NCBI RefSeq assembly: GCF_001931685.1
Contig: NZ_MOOY01000001.1
Coordinates: forward strand, 1 to 64,000
Direction: 5' to 3'
From: Pararhizobium arenae
Lineage (GTDB): Bacteria > Pseudomonadota > Alphaproteobacteria > Rhizobiales > Rhizobiaceae
Length of the DNA stretch: 64,000 bases
A program made the position numbers and the translations under genes. Shown in pieces: positions 48,482-55,814 of this stretch (its first letter is position 1; the number at the start of each line of letters is the position of its first letter). Under the pieces are notes generated by a model that saw only the letters and a program-made list of their open reading frames with translations, made no database searches and was not told the origin of the DNA.

Positions 48482-48499
48482 GCGGCCCCGAAGGACCGC
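48482..48499 (-). promoter_or_regulatory. 5' leader hairpin of rplM-rpsI
   Basis: On the minus strand GCGGTCC and GGGCCGC pair (one G-U pair) around a TTCG tetraloop and are followed by TTTCCTTTT. Judged from the -10 box, it begins about 7 bases from the transcript 5' end. Confidence 0.55.
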
Positions 48500-48511
48500 G
48501 ATCTGCGGCAG

Positions 48512-48540
48512 CTTATACGCAAGGTCGGAAATACGGTCAA
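48512..48540 (-). promoter_or_regulatory. Promoter of rplM-rpsI
   Basis: On the minus strand TTGACC (48535-48540) and TATAAG (48512-48517) are spaced by exactly 17 bases, a close match to the housekeeping sigma consensus. It lies about 123 bases before the rplM start. Confidence 0.8.
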
Positions 48541-48618
48541 GCGGTGTGAGTTTGGTGTTGTGAAAAAATATTAAGCAGTTTCAGTGGTTTAAGTGTGTGG
48601 TTTTATAATACCACAATT

Positions 48619-49050
48619 TTATTTGGGCGGAATGGAATAGGTCGCGGTGGCATGGGCGATGATTTTCGTGTCACCCACGGTGGTGATTTCAGCGTCAAGT
48701 ACCGCAAGCCGCTTGCCAAGCTTGAGGATTCTGCAGCGGCATTCGAGCGGCCCGAGCTCCGGCTTGCGCAGGAAATTGATATTGAGATTGGTGGTGACGG
48801 CAAGGGCGACCGGACCGATATGGGCGATCACCGTCACATAGGCCGCAACATCGGCAAGCGCGAAGAGCGCGGGGCCGGAGACGGTGGCGCCGGGGCGCAG
48901 GTGCCGGGTCAAGGGATCGAAGCGCATGGTGGCGCGGCCGGGGCTGACGCTGACGACCTCGAACACGCGGCCATCAGTATGGACTTCAGGAAAATCCGTA
49001 TCGAGGAAACGGTTCAGCTCCTCGACGGTCATGATCGGCGCGAGATCCAT
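48619..49050 (-). CDS. PaaI-type hotdog thioesterase
   Basis: A 143-residue acyl-CoA thioesterase-like protein with one hotdog domain. The core is RATMRFDPLTRHLRPGATVSGPALFALADVAAYVTV (about 38-73), with the usual helix carrying the Asp, followed by LNINFLRKPELGPLECRCRILKLGKRLAVLDAEI. Its substrate is unknown. It lies between rplM and a crotonase-fold gene that runs in the opposite direction, so the two may form a divergent acyl-CoA pair. Confidence 0.85.
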   Translation of the reverse strand: MDLAPIMTVEELNRFLDTDFPEVHTDGRVFEVVSVSPGRATMRFDPLTRHLRPGATVSGPALFALADVAAYVTVIAHIGPVALAVTTNLNINFLRKPELGPLECRCRILKLGKRLAVLDAEITTVGDTKIIAHATATYSIPPK

Positions 49051-49194
49051 GATGTTTCCCTCCCTTGTTTTTCATGGTGTTAGAGCCGGTCGGGAGCGCG
49101 GGTGCAAGTCGCCTAAAGTCGAAGGGAGGTTGAAACGGGGAAAGCCCCGGCGTACCAACAGTCCTTCAATTCATGCCCAATCGAGGAGCTGCCG

Positions 49195-50016
49195 ATGGCC
49201 GATATCGTTTCCCTGCATCCAGAAGAGCCGCGTGGCTTTTTGCTGAAGGAACGCACGGATGCCATCCTGCGGCTGACGCTGAACCATCCGCCGACCAACG
49301 CGCTTTCGGTTGCCGTGATGGAAGCGCTGACCGCCGAGCTCGACGCGGTGGCGGAGATGCCGGACATCCGCGTCGTCGTGCTCGCGGCAACAGGACAGGT
49401 CTTTTCCGCCGGCCACGATCTCAAGGAAATAACCGCCCATCGCGGCGATGAGGATCACGGGCGGGCGTTTTTTGAAAAGACAGTGCGGCTTGCAACCGAG
49501 CTGATGCTGAAAATCACAAGGCTGCCGCAACCCGTCATCGCCGAAGTGGATGGCCTTGCGACAGCGGCGGGCTGCCAGCTGGTGGCAAGCTGCGATCTCG
49601 CCGTTTGCACGGACACCGCGACCTTCTGCACGCCCGGCGTCAATATCGGCCTTTTCTGCTCGACGCCGATGGTGGCGGTCTCCCGCGCCGCGCATCGCAA
49701 GCAGGCGATGGAAATGCTGCTCACCGGCGAAACGATCGATGCGTCCACCGCCAAGGACTTCGGCCTCGTCAACCGCATCGTGCCGAAGCAATATCTGCGA
49801 CAGGTCGTCGATAAATATGCTGCCGTAATCGCCTCGAAATCACCGCAAGCTTTGCGGATCGGCAAGAAGGCTTTCCACGAACAGGCGGCGATGGGGCTGG
49901 AAGAGGCCTATGCCTATACGACGGATGTGATGGTCGAGAATTTGCTGATGGGCGATGCGCAGGAGGGGATCGGCGCGTTTCTGGGCAAGCGGATGCCGGA
50001 GTGGAAGGGCGAGTAG
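49195..50016 (+). CDS. Crotonase-fold protein (enoyl-CoA hydratase-like, ECHDC3-type)
   Basis: A 273-residue crotonase-superfamily protein. The oxyanion-hole regions are recognisable (FSAGHDLKEITAH near 67 and VDGLATAAGCQLVASCDLAV near 118). However, the positions of both hydratase glutamates are Gln (AGCQL) and Gly (TPGVNIG). It resembles ECHDC3-type proteins, so the usual hydratase label is doubtful; a thioesterase, isomerase or other acyl-CoA role is possible. It is followed two bases later by the stop of the convergent yoeB. Confidence 0.85.
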   Translation: MADIVSLHPEEPRGFLLKERTDAILRLTLNHPPTNALSVAVMEALTAELDAVAEMPDIRVVVLAATGQVFSAGHDLKEITAHRGDEDHGRAFFEKTVRLATELMLKITRLPQPVIAEVDGLATAAGCQLVASCDLAVCTDTATFCTPGVNIGLFCSTPMVAVSRAAHRKQAMEMLLTGETIDASTAKDFGLVNRIVPKQYLRQVVDKYAAVIASKSPQALRIGKKAFHEQAAMGLEEAYAYTTDVMVENLLMGDAQEGIGAFLGKRMPEWKGE

Positions 50017-50017
50017 C

Positions 50018-50287
50018 CTATTCGTAATAATAACGGCAGGCCGCGATTTCGAGGGCCTGCTGATCGCCGCGGCCGGTTACGCGATAAACCAGCCGATGCT
50101 CCTGCGTTATCCGCCTTGACCACAAGCCTTTCAGCTCGTTGCGCAACGGCTCCGGCTTTCCGGTTCCCGCAAAGGGCGTGCGCAGGCATTCGGCAAGGAG
50201 CTGGTTGATTTTCAGAAGGATGGTACGGTCGTGTTCCAGCCAGTGTTGATACTGGTTCCAGGCGATGCTTGAGAAGACGAGCTTCAC
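50018..50287 (-). CDS. yoeB: YoeB-type toxin
   Basis: An 89-residue RelE-superfamily ribonuclease toxin that cleaves mRNA on the ribosome. The match to E. coli YoeB is close: GKPEPLRNELKGLWSRRITQEHRLVYRV carries the counterparts of Glu46 and Arg65. The C terminus reads CRYYYE where E. coli has CRYHY, so the catalytic His83 position is Tyr and one residue is added. It overlaps the yefM end by 4 bases. Confidence 0.9.
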   Translation of the reverse strand: MKLVFSSIAWNQYQHWLEHDRTILLKINQLLAECLRTPFAGTGKPEPLRNELKGLWSRRITQEHRLVYRVTGRGDQQALEIAACRYYYE

Positions 50288-50538
50288 GGATCGATCAACG
50301 CATGTTCAACACCGCGTCCAGCGTCCAATTCTGCAATGGATTCCCGAAGCATCTTTGCATTCGCCGGATTGGCGAGCAGGTACATCGTTTCTTTCCAGCT
50401 TTCGAAATCGCTGAGAGACATCACGACCATTGGCTCGCGGTTCTGCCGGGTCACGATGAGTTCATCGTGATCCTGTTCGACCTTGTCGAAATGTTTTGCC
50501 ATGTTGGCGCGAAGCTCGGAGAAGCTGATGACGTTCAT
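50284..50538 (-). CDS. yefM: YefM-type antitoxin
   Basis: An 84-residue Phd/YefM-fold antitoxin. The N-terminal DNA-binding part is MNVISFSELRANMAKHFDKVEQDHDELIVTRQNREPMVVMSLSDFESWKET, and the C-terminal toxin-binding tail contains LLANPANAKMLRESIAELDAG. The ATG at 50538 follows GAGG and gives the usual N terminus. It is coupled to yoeB by a 4-base overlap. TGTAC palindromes just upstream form the expected operator. Confidence 0.92.
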   Translation of the reverse strand: MNVISFSELRANMAKHFDKVEQDHDELIVTRQNREPMVVMSLSDFESWKETMYLLANPANAKMLRESIAELDAGRGVEHALIDP

Positions 50539-50549
50539 GATTAATCCTC

Positions 50550-50568
50550 TGTACGCGATCATGTACAT
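50550..50568 (-). promoter_or_regulatory. YefM-YoeB operator palindromes
   Basis: TGTAC (50550-50554) and the palindrome ATGTACAT (50561-50568) lie 12-30 bases before yefM. The E. coli YefM operator has the same TGTACA core, so autoregulation by the same recognition is likely. Confidence 0.65.
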
Positions 50569-50588
50569 ACATCAGAGGTGACCCGTCT

Positions 50589-51425
50589 TCAAGCAAGCTT
50601 CAGCAGCAGCGCGCCCAACGCGATCAATCCTGCCGCCGCAATCCTGAACGGGCTGACCCGCTCCTTCAGGAACACGATGGAGATGATCACCGCGAACAGG
50701 ATTGAGGTTTCGCGGAGTGCCGCAACAGTCGCAACCGGTGCCTTGGTCATGGCCCAGAGCGCCAAGCCGTAGGCTGCGAGCGAGCCGCCGCCGCCGATCA
50801 GGCCGCGCCACCATTGATGGCGGACGTGAAAGATGACGGGGGCAACGCCGCGTTTGTGGAAGGCCCAGGCGAACAGCAGGAACGGCGGCAGAAGCGCCAT
50901 CCAGAGCGTGTAGGAGATCGGATTGCCGGCGAGGCGGGCGCCGATGCCGTCGACATAGGTGTAGCTGGCGATGACGCAGGCGTTCGCAAGCGCCAGCATG
51001 ATCGCATGTTTGCCGCCCTTGCGGGCCTCGAAGGCGAGCGTCAGCACGCCGGTACAGATCGTCAGGATGCCGATCAGCGTTCCCGATGAGAGCTGTTCCT
51101 TGAGGATGAAGCCGCTGGTCGAGGCGACGATCAGGGGTGCCACACCGCGCATCAGCGGGTAGACGAGGCCGATGTCACCGGCGCGGTAGGCGGCAGCGAC
51201 CAGCTGGAAATAGACGAACTGGAAGAAGGCGGAGACGATCAGCAGCGGCCATGAGGCCGGCGCCGGAAAGGGGACGAATGGCAGGAAAGGGACCGCAACC
51301 ACGGCGGCCCCGAGCGCGATCATCGCGGCATCGAGCGACTTTTCCGAGCCGGCCTTGACCAAGGCATTCCAGATCGCATGCAGAAGCGCACCGAGAAGAA
51401 CGAGCGCGATAACGTCGGGAGCCAA
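50589..51425 (-). CDS. EamA/DMT-family permease
   Basis: A 278-residue inner-membrane permease with about ten helices in two EamA repeats (VIALVLLGALLHAIWNALVKAGSEKS at the start, AYRAGDIGLVYPLMRGVAPLIVA near 75, ETSILFAVIISIVFLKERVSPFRI near the end). Substrate unknown. A TTG at 51425 is preferred as start because GAGG lies 6 bases upstream and the protein then begins at the first helix; an ATG at 51485 would add 20 residues. Confidence 0.82.
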   Translation of the reverse strand: MAPDVIALVLLGALLHAIWNALVKAGSEKSLDAAMIALGAAVVAVPFLPFVPFPAPASWPLLIVSAFFQFVYFQLVAAAYRAGDIGLVYPLMRGVAPLIVASTSGFILKEQLSSGTLIGILTICTGVLTLAFEARKGGKHAIMLALANACVIASYTYVDGIGARLAGNPISYTLWMALLPPFLLFAWAFHKRGVAPVIFHVRHQWWRGLIGGGGSLAAYGLALWAMTKAPVATVAALRETSILFAVIISIVFLKERVSPFRIAAAGLIALGALLLKLA

Positions 51426-51644
51426 GACGACCTCGGAAAGAACAACGGGGGAACTTGCGCTGCTTCTGAAACGCCGCCGGGGCATTTGCAATCGCAATCC
51501 TTGGGATAGAGGACAAGACGGCCAGATTTGGCGGCTTTCAGGCAAAAAATCCGGGCATGCCACGCCGAAAGGACATGCTGCGCGCGGTTGACACCTTCGC
51601 CGGCCGTTCCAAGTATCCCTTCAAAACAAGGAGCGGCGAGAATC

Positions 51645-52073
51645 ATGAGCCACGACAGCTATCCCGACTATTTCCTCCGTGAAATCCTGACGGACACGAA
51701 GACGATCGCGCTCGTCGGCGCCTCGCCGAATGCGGAGCGGCCGAGCTACCGGGTCATGGCCTTCCTGCTGCGCAAGGGCTACACGGTTTACCCCGTGAAC
51801 CCGGGGCAGGCGGGCAAGGAAATTCAGGGGCAGAAGGTTTATGCGAAGCTGGCCGATGTGCCGCTGCCGGTTGATATGATCGATGTTTTTCGCGCGGCAG
51901 ATCAATTGCCGGCCTTGATCGATGAGGTTCTGGCCTTGCCTGATCTTCCGAAAGTGATCTGGGGGCAGCTTTCCGTGCGCGATGATTTCGCGGCGGCCAA
52001 GGCGGAAGCCAAGGGCATCAAGGTGGTGATGGATCGTTGCCCGGCGATTGAATATCCGCGGCTGGTGGCGTGA
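51645..52073 (+). CDS. CoA-binding (YccU-type) protein
   Basis: A 142-residue single-domain Rossmann protein of the CoA_binding_2 family. The nucleotide-binding pattern is TIALVGASPNAERPSYRVMAFLLRKGYTVYPVNPGQAGKEIQG, followed by DMIDVFRAADQLPALIDEV and a C-terminal VVMDRCPAIEYPRL. The biochemical role is unknown. It lies upstream of metY on the same strand, separated by 123 bases without a recognisable SAM riboswitch. Confidence 0.87.
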   Translation: MSHDSYPDYFLREILTDTKTIALVGASPNAERPSYRVMAFLLRKGYTVYPVNPGQAGKEIQGQKVYAKLADVPLPVDMIDVFRAADQLPALIDEVLALPDLPKVIWGQLSVRDDFAAAKAEAKGIKVVMDRCPAIEYPRLVA

Positions 52074-52196
52074 GCCCCGGCAGCAGATGTCTGCAACCAG
52101 AAGTGCGTCATGCGGCTGGATTTTGGAAAAACAATCTTTGACGCTGGGGGATTTGCTCTGGAATAGTGCTGCAAAATTCAACGGGAGGAGTTTTCC

Positions 52197-53477
52197 ATGA
52201 GCACGAAACCGGGCTTCAACACGCTTGCCATCCACGCCGGCGCCCAGCCAGACCCGACGACGGGTGCACGCGCCACGCCGATCTACCAGACCACCAGCTT
52301 TGTCTTCAACGATGCCGACCATGCGGCGTCGCTGTTCGGCCTGCAGGCCTTCGGCAATATATACACCCGGATCATGAACCCGACTCAGGCCGTGCTGGAA
52401 GAGCGCGTGGCGGCGCTGGAAGGCGGCACGGCGGCGCTTGCGGTGGCCTCGGGCCATGCCGCGCAATTGCTCGTCTTCCACACAATCATGAGCCCCGGTG
52501 ACAATTTCGTTGCCGGCCGGCAGCTCTATGGTGGCTCGGTCAACCAGTTCGGCAATTCCTTCAAATCCTTCGACTGGCATGTGCGCTGGGCGGATGCCCG
52601 CGATCCCGCGAGCTTCGAAAGCCAGATCGACGATCGCACCAAGGCGATCTTTATCGAGAGCCTTGCCAATCCGGCCGGCACCTTTGTCGATATCGCCGCC
52701 ATCGCCGAAGTCGCGCGCCGTCACGGCCTGCCGCTGATCGTCGATAACACCATGGCGACGCCCTATCTGGTGCGGCCGATCGAGCATGGCGCCGATATCG
52801 TCGTGCATTCGCTGACCAAGTTCATGGGCGGCCATGGCAATTCGATGGGCGGCGTCATCGTCGATGGCGGCACGTTCGACTGGTCGAAATCCGGCAAATA
52901 TCCGATGTTGTCGGAGCCACGTCCCGAATATGCCGGCATGGTGCTGCACGCGACCTTCGGCAATTTCGCCTTCGCGATTGCCTGCCGCGTGCTGGGCTTG
53001 CGTGATTTCGGCCCGGCGATTTCGCCTTTCAATGCCTTTCTACTCCTGACGGGCATCGAAACGCTGCCGCTCAGGATGCAGCGTCATTGCGACAATGCGC
53101 TGGCTGTGGCGACCTGGCTTTCGAAGCACGACAAGGTCGAATACGTGAATTATGCCGGGCTTGACGGCGACGCGAACCACGGCCTGCAGCAGCGCTATTC
53201 GCCGAAGGGCGCAGGGGCTGTCTTCACCTTCGGGCTGAAGGGCGGTTATGACGCGGGCAAGCGCTTCGTCGAGGGGCTGGAGATGTTCTCGCATCTCGCC
53301 AATATCGGCGACACGCGCTCGCTGGTCATCCATCCGGCCTCGACGACCCACCGCCAGCTTTCGGCCGAGCAGCAGACGGCGGCCGGTGCCGGGCCGGAGG
53401 TCGTGCGGCTTTCGGTCGGTATCGAGGATGTCGCCGATATCATCGCCGATCTGGAGCAGTCGCTCGCCAAGGCGTAA
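52197..53477 (+). CDS. metY: O-acetylhomoserine sulfhydrylase
   Basis: A PLP enzyme that makes homocysteine from O-acetylhomoserine and sulfide in methionine synthesis. The 426-residue product has the Cys/Met metabolism PLP domain: YTRIMNPTQAVLEERVAALEGG near 56, GRQLYGGSVNQF near 108, and the PLP lysine in HSLTKFMGGHGNSMGG (Lys208). GGGAGGAG precedes the ATG. A hairpin with a short T-run separates it from the small cupin gene downstream. Confidence 0.94.
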   Translation: MSTKPGFNTLAIHAGAQPDPTTGARATPIYQTTSFVFNDADHAASLFGLQAFGNIYTRIMNPTQAVLEERVAALEGGTAALAVASGHAAQLLVFHTIMSPGDNFVAGRQLYGGSVNQFGNSFKSFDWHVRWADARDPASFESQIDDRTKAIFIESLANPAGTFVDIAAIAEVARRHGLPLIVDNTMATPYLVRPIEHGADIVVHSLTKFMGGHGNSMGGVIVDGGTFDWSKSGKYPMLSEPRPEYAGMVLHATFGNFAFAIACRVLGLRDFGPAISPFNAFLLLTGIETLPLRMQRHCDNALAVATWLSKHDKVEYVNYAGLDGDANHGLQQRYSPKGAGAVFTFGLKGGYDAGKRFVEGLEMFSHLANIGDTRSLVIHPASTTHRQLSAEQQTAAGAGPEVVRLSVGIEDVADIIADLEQSLAKA

Positions 53478-53490
53478 AAGCAGGCATTCG

Positions 53491-53516
53491 CCCCGCGGCG
53501 GCTCAGTGCCGCGGGG
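53491..53516 (+). terminator. Terminator or attenuator between metY and cupin
   Basis: A 9-bp stem CCCCGCGGC/GCCGCGGGG with an 8-base loop is followed by TTTCAATTT. It starts 14 bases after metY and ends 20 bases before the cupin ATG. Confidence 0.75.
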
Positions 53517-53535
53517 TTTCAATTTCGGAGACATC

Positions 53536-53880
53536 ATGAGCAACGCATTTCTTTTCGATCTTTCGACCATCGAGCCGGAGATCGGCGCACCGGCCGCCGA
53601 CCGGCTGATTTCGGGATCACCGGAATTCCGCACCTGGAACCTGGAAGAGGCCGATGGCGGCGTTTATGCCGGGGTCTGGGAAGCGACGCCGGGCAAGTGG
53701 CGGATCGTCTACGACGAATGGGAGTATTTCAGCGTCCTCTCCGGCCATTCGATCGTGACCGAAGAGGGCGGCGAGGCCGTGCATCTGAAGGCGGGCGACC
53801 GCATGGTGCTCAGACCCGGCTTCAAGGGAACGTGGGAAGTCGTTGAAACGACTCGCAAAGATTATGTGATCAGGCTGTGA
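53536..53880 (+). CDS. DUF861-type cupin
   Basis: A 114-residue small cupin of the DUF861/cupin_3 group. It contains VYAGVWEATPGKWRIVYDEWEYFSVLSGHSIVTEEGG and then GDRMVLRPGFKGTWEVVETTRKDYVI. This group includes (S)-ureidoglycine aminohydrolase-like and other small-molecule-binding cupins; the role here is unknown. It lies 58 bases after metY, behind a hairpin, and may be partly co-transcribed with it. Confidence 0.85.
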   Translation: MSNAFLFDLSTIEPEIGAPAADRLISGSPEFRTWNLEEADGGVYAGVWEATPGKWRIVYDEWEYFSVLSGHSIVTEEGGEAVHLKAGDRMVLRPGFKGTWEVVETTRKDYVIRL

Positions 53881-54000
53881 GCTGCTTTTTACTGTTGAGG
53901 TAGCGGGCTCTTTCAACCTTTCCTTTTTCGTACTCTACAGGAATGCGACGCAGATTCTGTTTTCCAAGGACGCGGTTCTGTCCACGCGCGGAAAACCGCC

Positions 54001-54310
54001 GTGGCTGTTCGTTGGTTCAGGTCTCGGCCGGGGCGCTTCAGGGTGCCGCGAACAAGATTAGAGAGAATGACGCCCGGAAGCGCCCCGTTTCGCAGTTTTT
54101 GCCGGCAACTCCGCTCCCTCTGCTTCCCTTCATCTCAAAAGGGCGTTGTGTGCCGCACAGGCACGCCTGCGGCGAGACTCCGGGTTTTTGACACCCGGGC
54201 GTCCGCAGAAGGGGAGCATTTTCTGCCGACCCCGAAGAAGAAAGATCGCGTCCCGCTTCCAGCTCCGGTGCCAGCCCCGCCTCGCCGCGACGCCTCGCGG
54301 TGTAGCCGAT
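54001..54310 (+). ncRNA. Structured non-coding block, possible phage-type antisense RNA
   Basis: A strongly folded GC-rich stretch with no convincing gene. GGGGCGCTTC (54030-54039) pairs perfectly with GAAGCGCCCC (54077-54086). GCCGCA/TGCGGC forms a second hairpin near 54152-54172, and CCGGGT/ACCCGG a third (54180-54198). GACGCCCGG (54069-54077) is exactly complementary to CCGGGCGTC (54195-54203), so loop-to-downstream pairing is possible, as in C4-type phage antisense RNAs. Strand and transcription are unproven. Positions 53881-54000 show nothing recognisable. Confidence 0.4.
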
Positions 54311-54437
54311 GACGGGACAGGGCGATCATGGCATACGGATGTGGGGCGGGAGTTTTCGGGGATGGAGAATTTTGTGGTTGGACAACACCGATGACGTGCG
54401 AGAGAAATTGCACCATCTTGGAAATTCTGAGGCATCT

Positions 54438-54626
54438 ATGACTTGGTTCGATTATGGGCGCATTTTGCTGTGGTTGTCCTCGGCAATTGGAACAGCATGG
54501 ATTGCGGCAGTTAAGAAGCGACGATGGTACGTTTGGTTTCCGATCGGCTTAGTCCTCGCACCGTTAGCCGTTGTGGTCATTGCGCAGCTCCCCAGCGTTG
54601 AAAGGTCTCAAGAGGTTGGCCCCTAA
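54438..54626 (+). CDS. Small two-helix membrane protein
   Basis: A 62-residue protein with two hydrophobic segments (ILLWLSSAIGTAWIAAV and WFPIGLVLAPLAVVVIAQL) separated by a basic turn KKRRWYV. GAGG lies 6 bases before the ATG at 54438, which favours this start over a longer frame from 54309. No family recognised. It is the first gene of the lower-GC accessory patch. Confidence 0.6.
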   Translation: MTWFDYGRILLWLSSAIGTAWIAAVKKRRWYVWFPIGLVLAPLAVVVIAQLPSVERSQEVGP

Positions 54627-54748
54627 CAAGGCAGAGACACCCACCTGTCAGATAAATGGAATCGTTCATGACCGCTTTGCGCTGTCATTGCGGTCGATAA
54701 GGCTATGTAATAAAAACCGTGGATTGCCGCGCAGATGGATTTTTACAG

Positions 54749-55195
54749 ATGAACGACACGAAACAAACGCCATCTTTGGCGATTGAGTTTGGGAAACCTG
54801 GCGAACCTCCCCCGCCGTATGTCTCTCATTTATCGAAGGTGTCACAAGGGCTAATCGTTCTATGCGGCGGAAGGCGAACAGCAAGCGGTCACGAATTTGG
54901 GAATGAAATCGCATTCATTGATGAAGGGGAGCTATGGGAAAATGACGATTTATTTTCGAAGCTGAGTCAACTGAATGCCAGCGGAGTTCCGTTTTCATAT
55001 CAGCCAAAGGAAATGGACTCGCCAGATATTCTGATGGCGTATTGGCATGCCATCGGAAGACTCAAAGTGAGTTTCAGGGAGATTGTTTGGCGAAGTTCCG
55101 ATCATTGGTACATCGCGACGCACGAGCCTCCGGTCCTTAAAGTCGGCGTTTCGGAAGTACCAAAGAGCTTCAGTTCTTGGTTGTCACGCTCTTAA
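54749..55195 (+). CDS. Hypothetical protein in accessory patch
   Basis: A 148-residue soluble protein (MNDTKQTPSLAIEFGKPG at the start). It contains GNEIAFIDEGELWENDDLFSKLSQLNASG and a C-terminal part rich in Trp and Ser (WYIATHEPPVLKVGVSEVPKSF). I do not recognise the family. There is no clear ribosome site before the ATG at 54749; a GTG at 54719 is possible. Base composition is lower in GC than flanking core genes, suggesting transfer. Its position beside an Imm50-like gene raises the possibility that it is also an immunity-type protein, which is speculation. Confidence 0.5.
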   Translation: MNDTKQTPSLAIEFGKPGEPPPPYVSHLSKVSQGLIVLCGGRRTASGHEFGNEIAFIDEGELWENDDLFSKLSQLNASGVPFSYQPKEMDSPDILMAYWHAIGRLKVSFREIVWRSSDHWYIATHEPPVLKVGVSEVPKSFSSWLSRS

Positions 55196-55334
55196 ATTTG
55201 GAAGAAGGCGAGTGACCGCTTCGGGCCGATTGCGGTCCATCCTCTCGGCCAAAATGCGCCAACAGGCGACGACCACTTCGGCCGGATTGCCATAAGCGAA
55301 CGTAAGGACTGATCCAACTGAAGCCACTTGAGCG

Positions 55335-55769
55335 TCACCACGCTTGAGCCGGTCGTCCCGGAACGAATGATATCGCGACCTTTTTTGCTCTGATGAAGCC
55401 GTCCAAGCCGTAGCAAGGTAGGAGTTCAATCTCGATGTCGTCGACATCCTCTGGCATCGCATAGTAACCGGATCGGCCTCTGTCCGTTGCACGTCGAAGG
55501 GTAAGGCCTGCAATGACATTCTGGTGGCTAAAGCCATCTATTTGAAGGTCCATGACTCCTTCAAAGCTGAAAGTCACGACAGCGTGCTTGTCGAGCAAAA
55601 TATACCCATTCGGATCAACACCGTCGGTCATGATCCAGCCGTGTATCTTTAGTTCGCTGGCTCCGGTTCGGCTAAGTGACAGACTGATAATCTCGGCATC
55701 GTGGAAAGTTGGCACCTCTCCGAACCAAGCCAACAGCTCATATCCTCCCGGCACATCTCTGTAGATCAT
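55335..55769 (-). CDS. Imm50-like immunity protein
   Basis: A 144-residue acidic protein. The opening GYELLAWFGEVPTFHDAEIISLSLSR has the L..xFG..P.FHDAE..SL.L.R pattern of Imm50 immunity proteins of polymorphic toxin systems, and later strands (VVTFSFEGVMDLQIDGF) suit that beta-rich fold. The family call is from memory. GGGG lies upstream of the ATG at 55769. No matching toxin gene is visible in the window, so it looks like an orphan. Confidence 0.55.
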   Translation of the reverse strand: MIYRDVPGGYELLAWFGEVPTFHDAEIISLSLSRTGASELKIHGWIMTDGVDPNGYILLDKHAVVTFSFEGVMDLQIDGFSHQNVIAGLTLRRATDRGRSGYYAMPEDVDDIEIELLPCYGLDGFIRAKKVAISFVPGRPAQAW

Positions 55770-55814
55770 ACGTTACCCCATGCAAAATCGGTGAGTCGCA
55801 CCGTAGCAACCTGA

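Noticed and set aside
52074-52196. SAM riboswitch before metY
   Set aside because: Neither SAM-II nor other SAM riboswitch signature could be found in the 123-base leader.
54001-54312. 103-codon frame in the structured block
   Set aside because: Arg/Pro-rich translation with no ribosome site, overlapping several perfect hairpins; more likely non-coding.
55184-55537. 117-codon minus-strand frame overlapping the Imm50-like gene
   Set aside because: Overlaps a better candidate in another frame and has no recognisable pattern.
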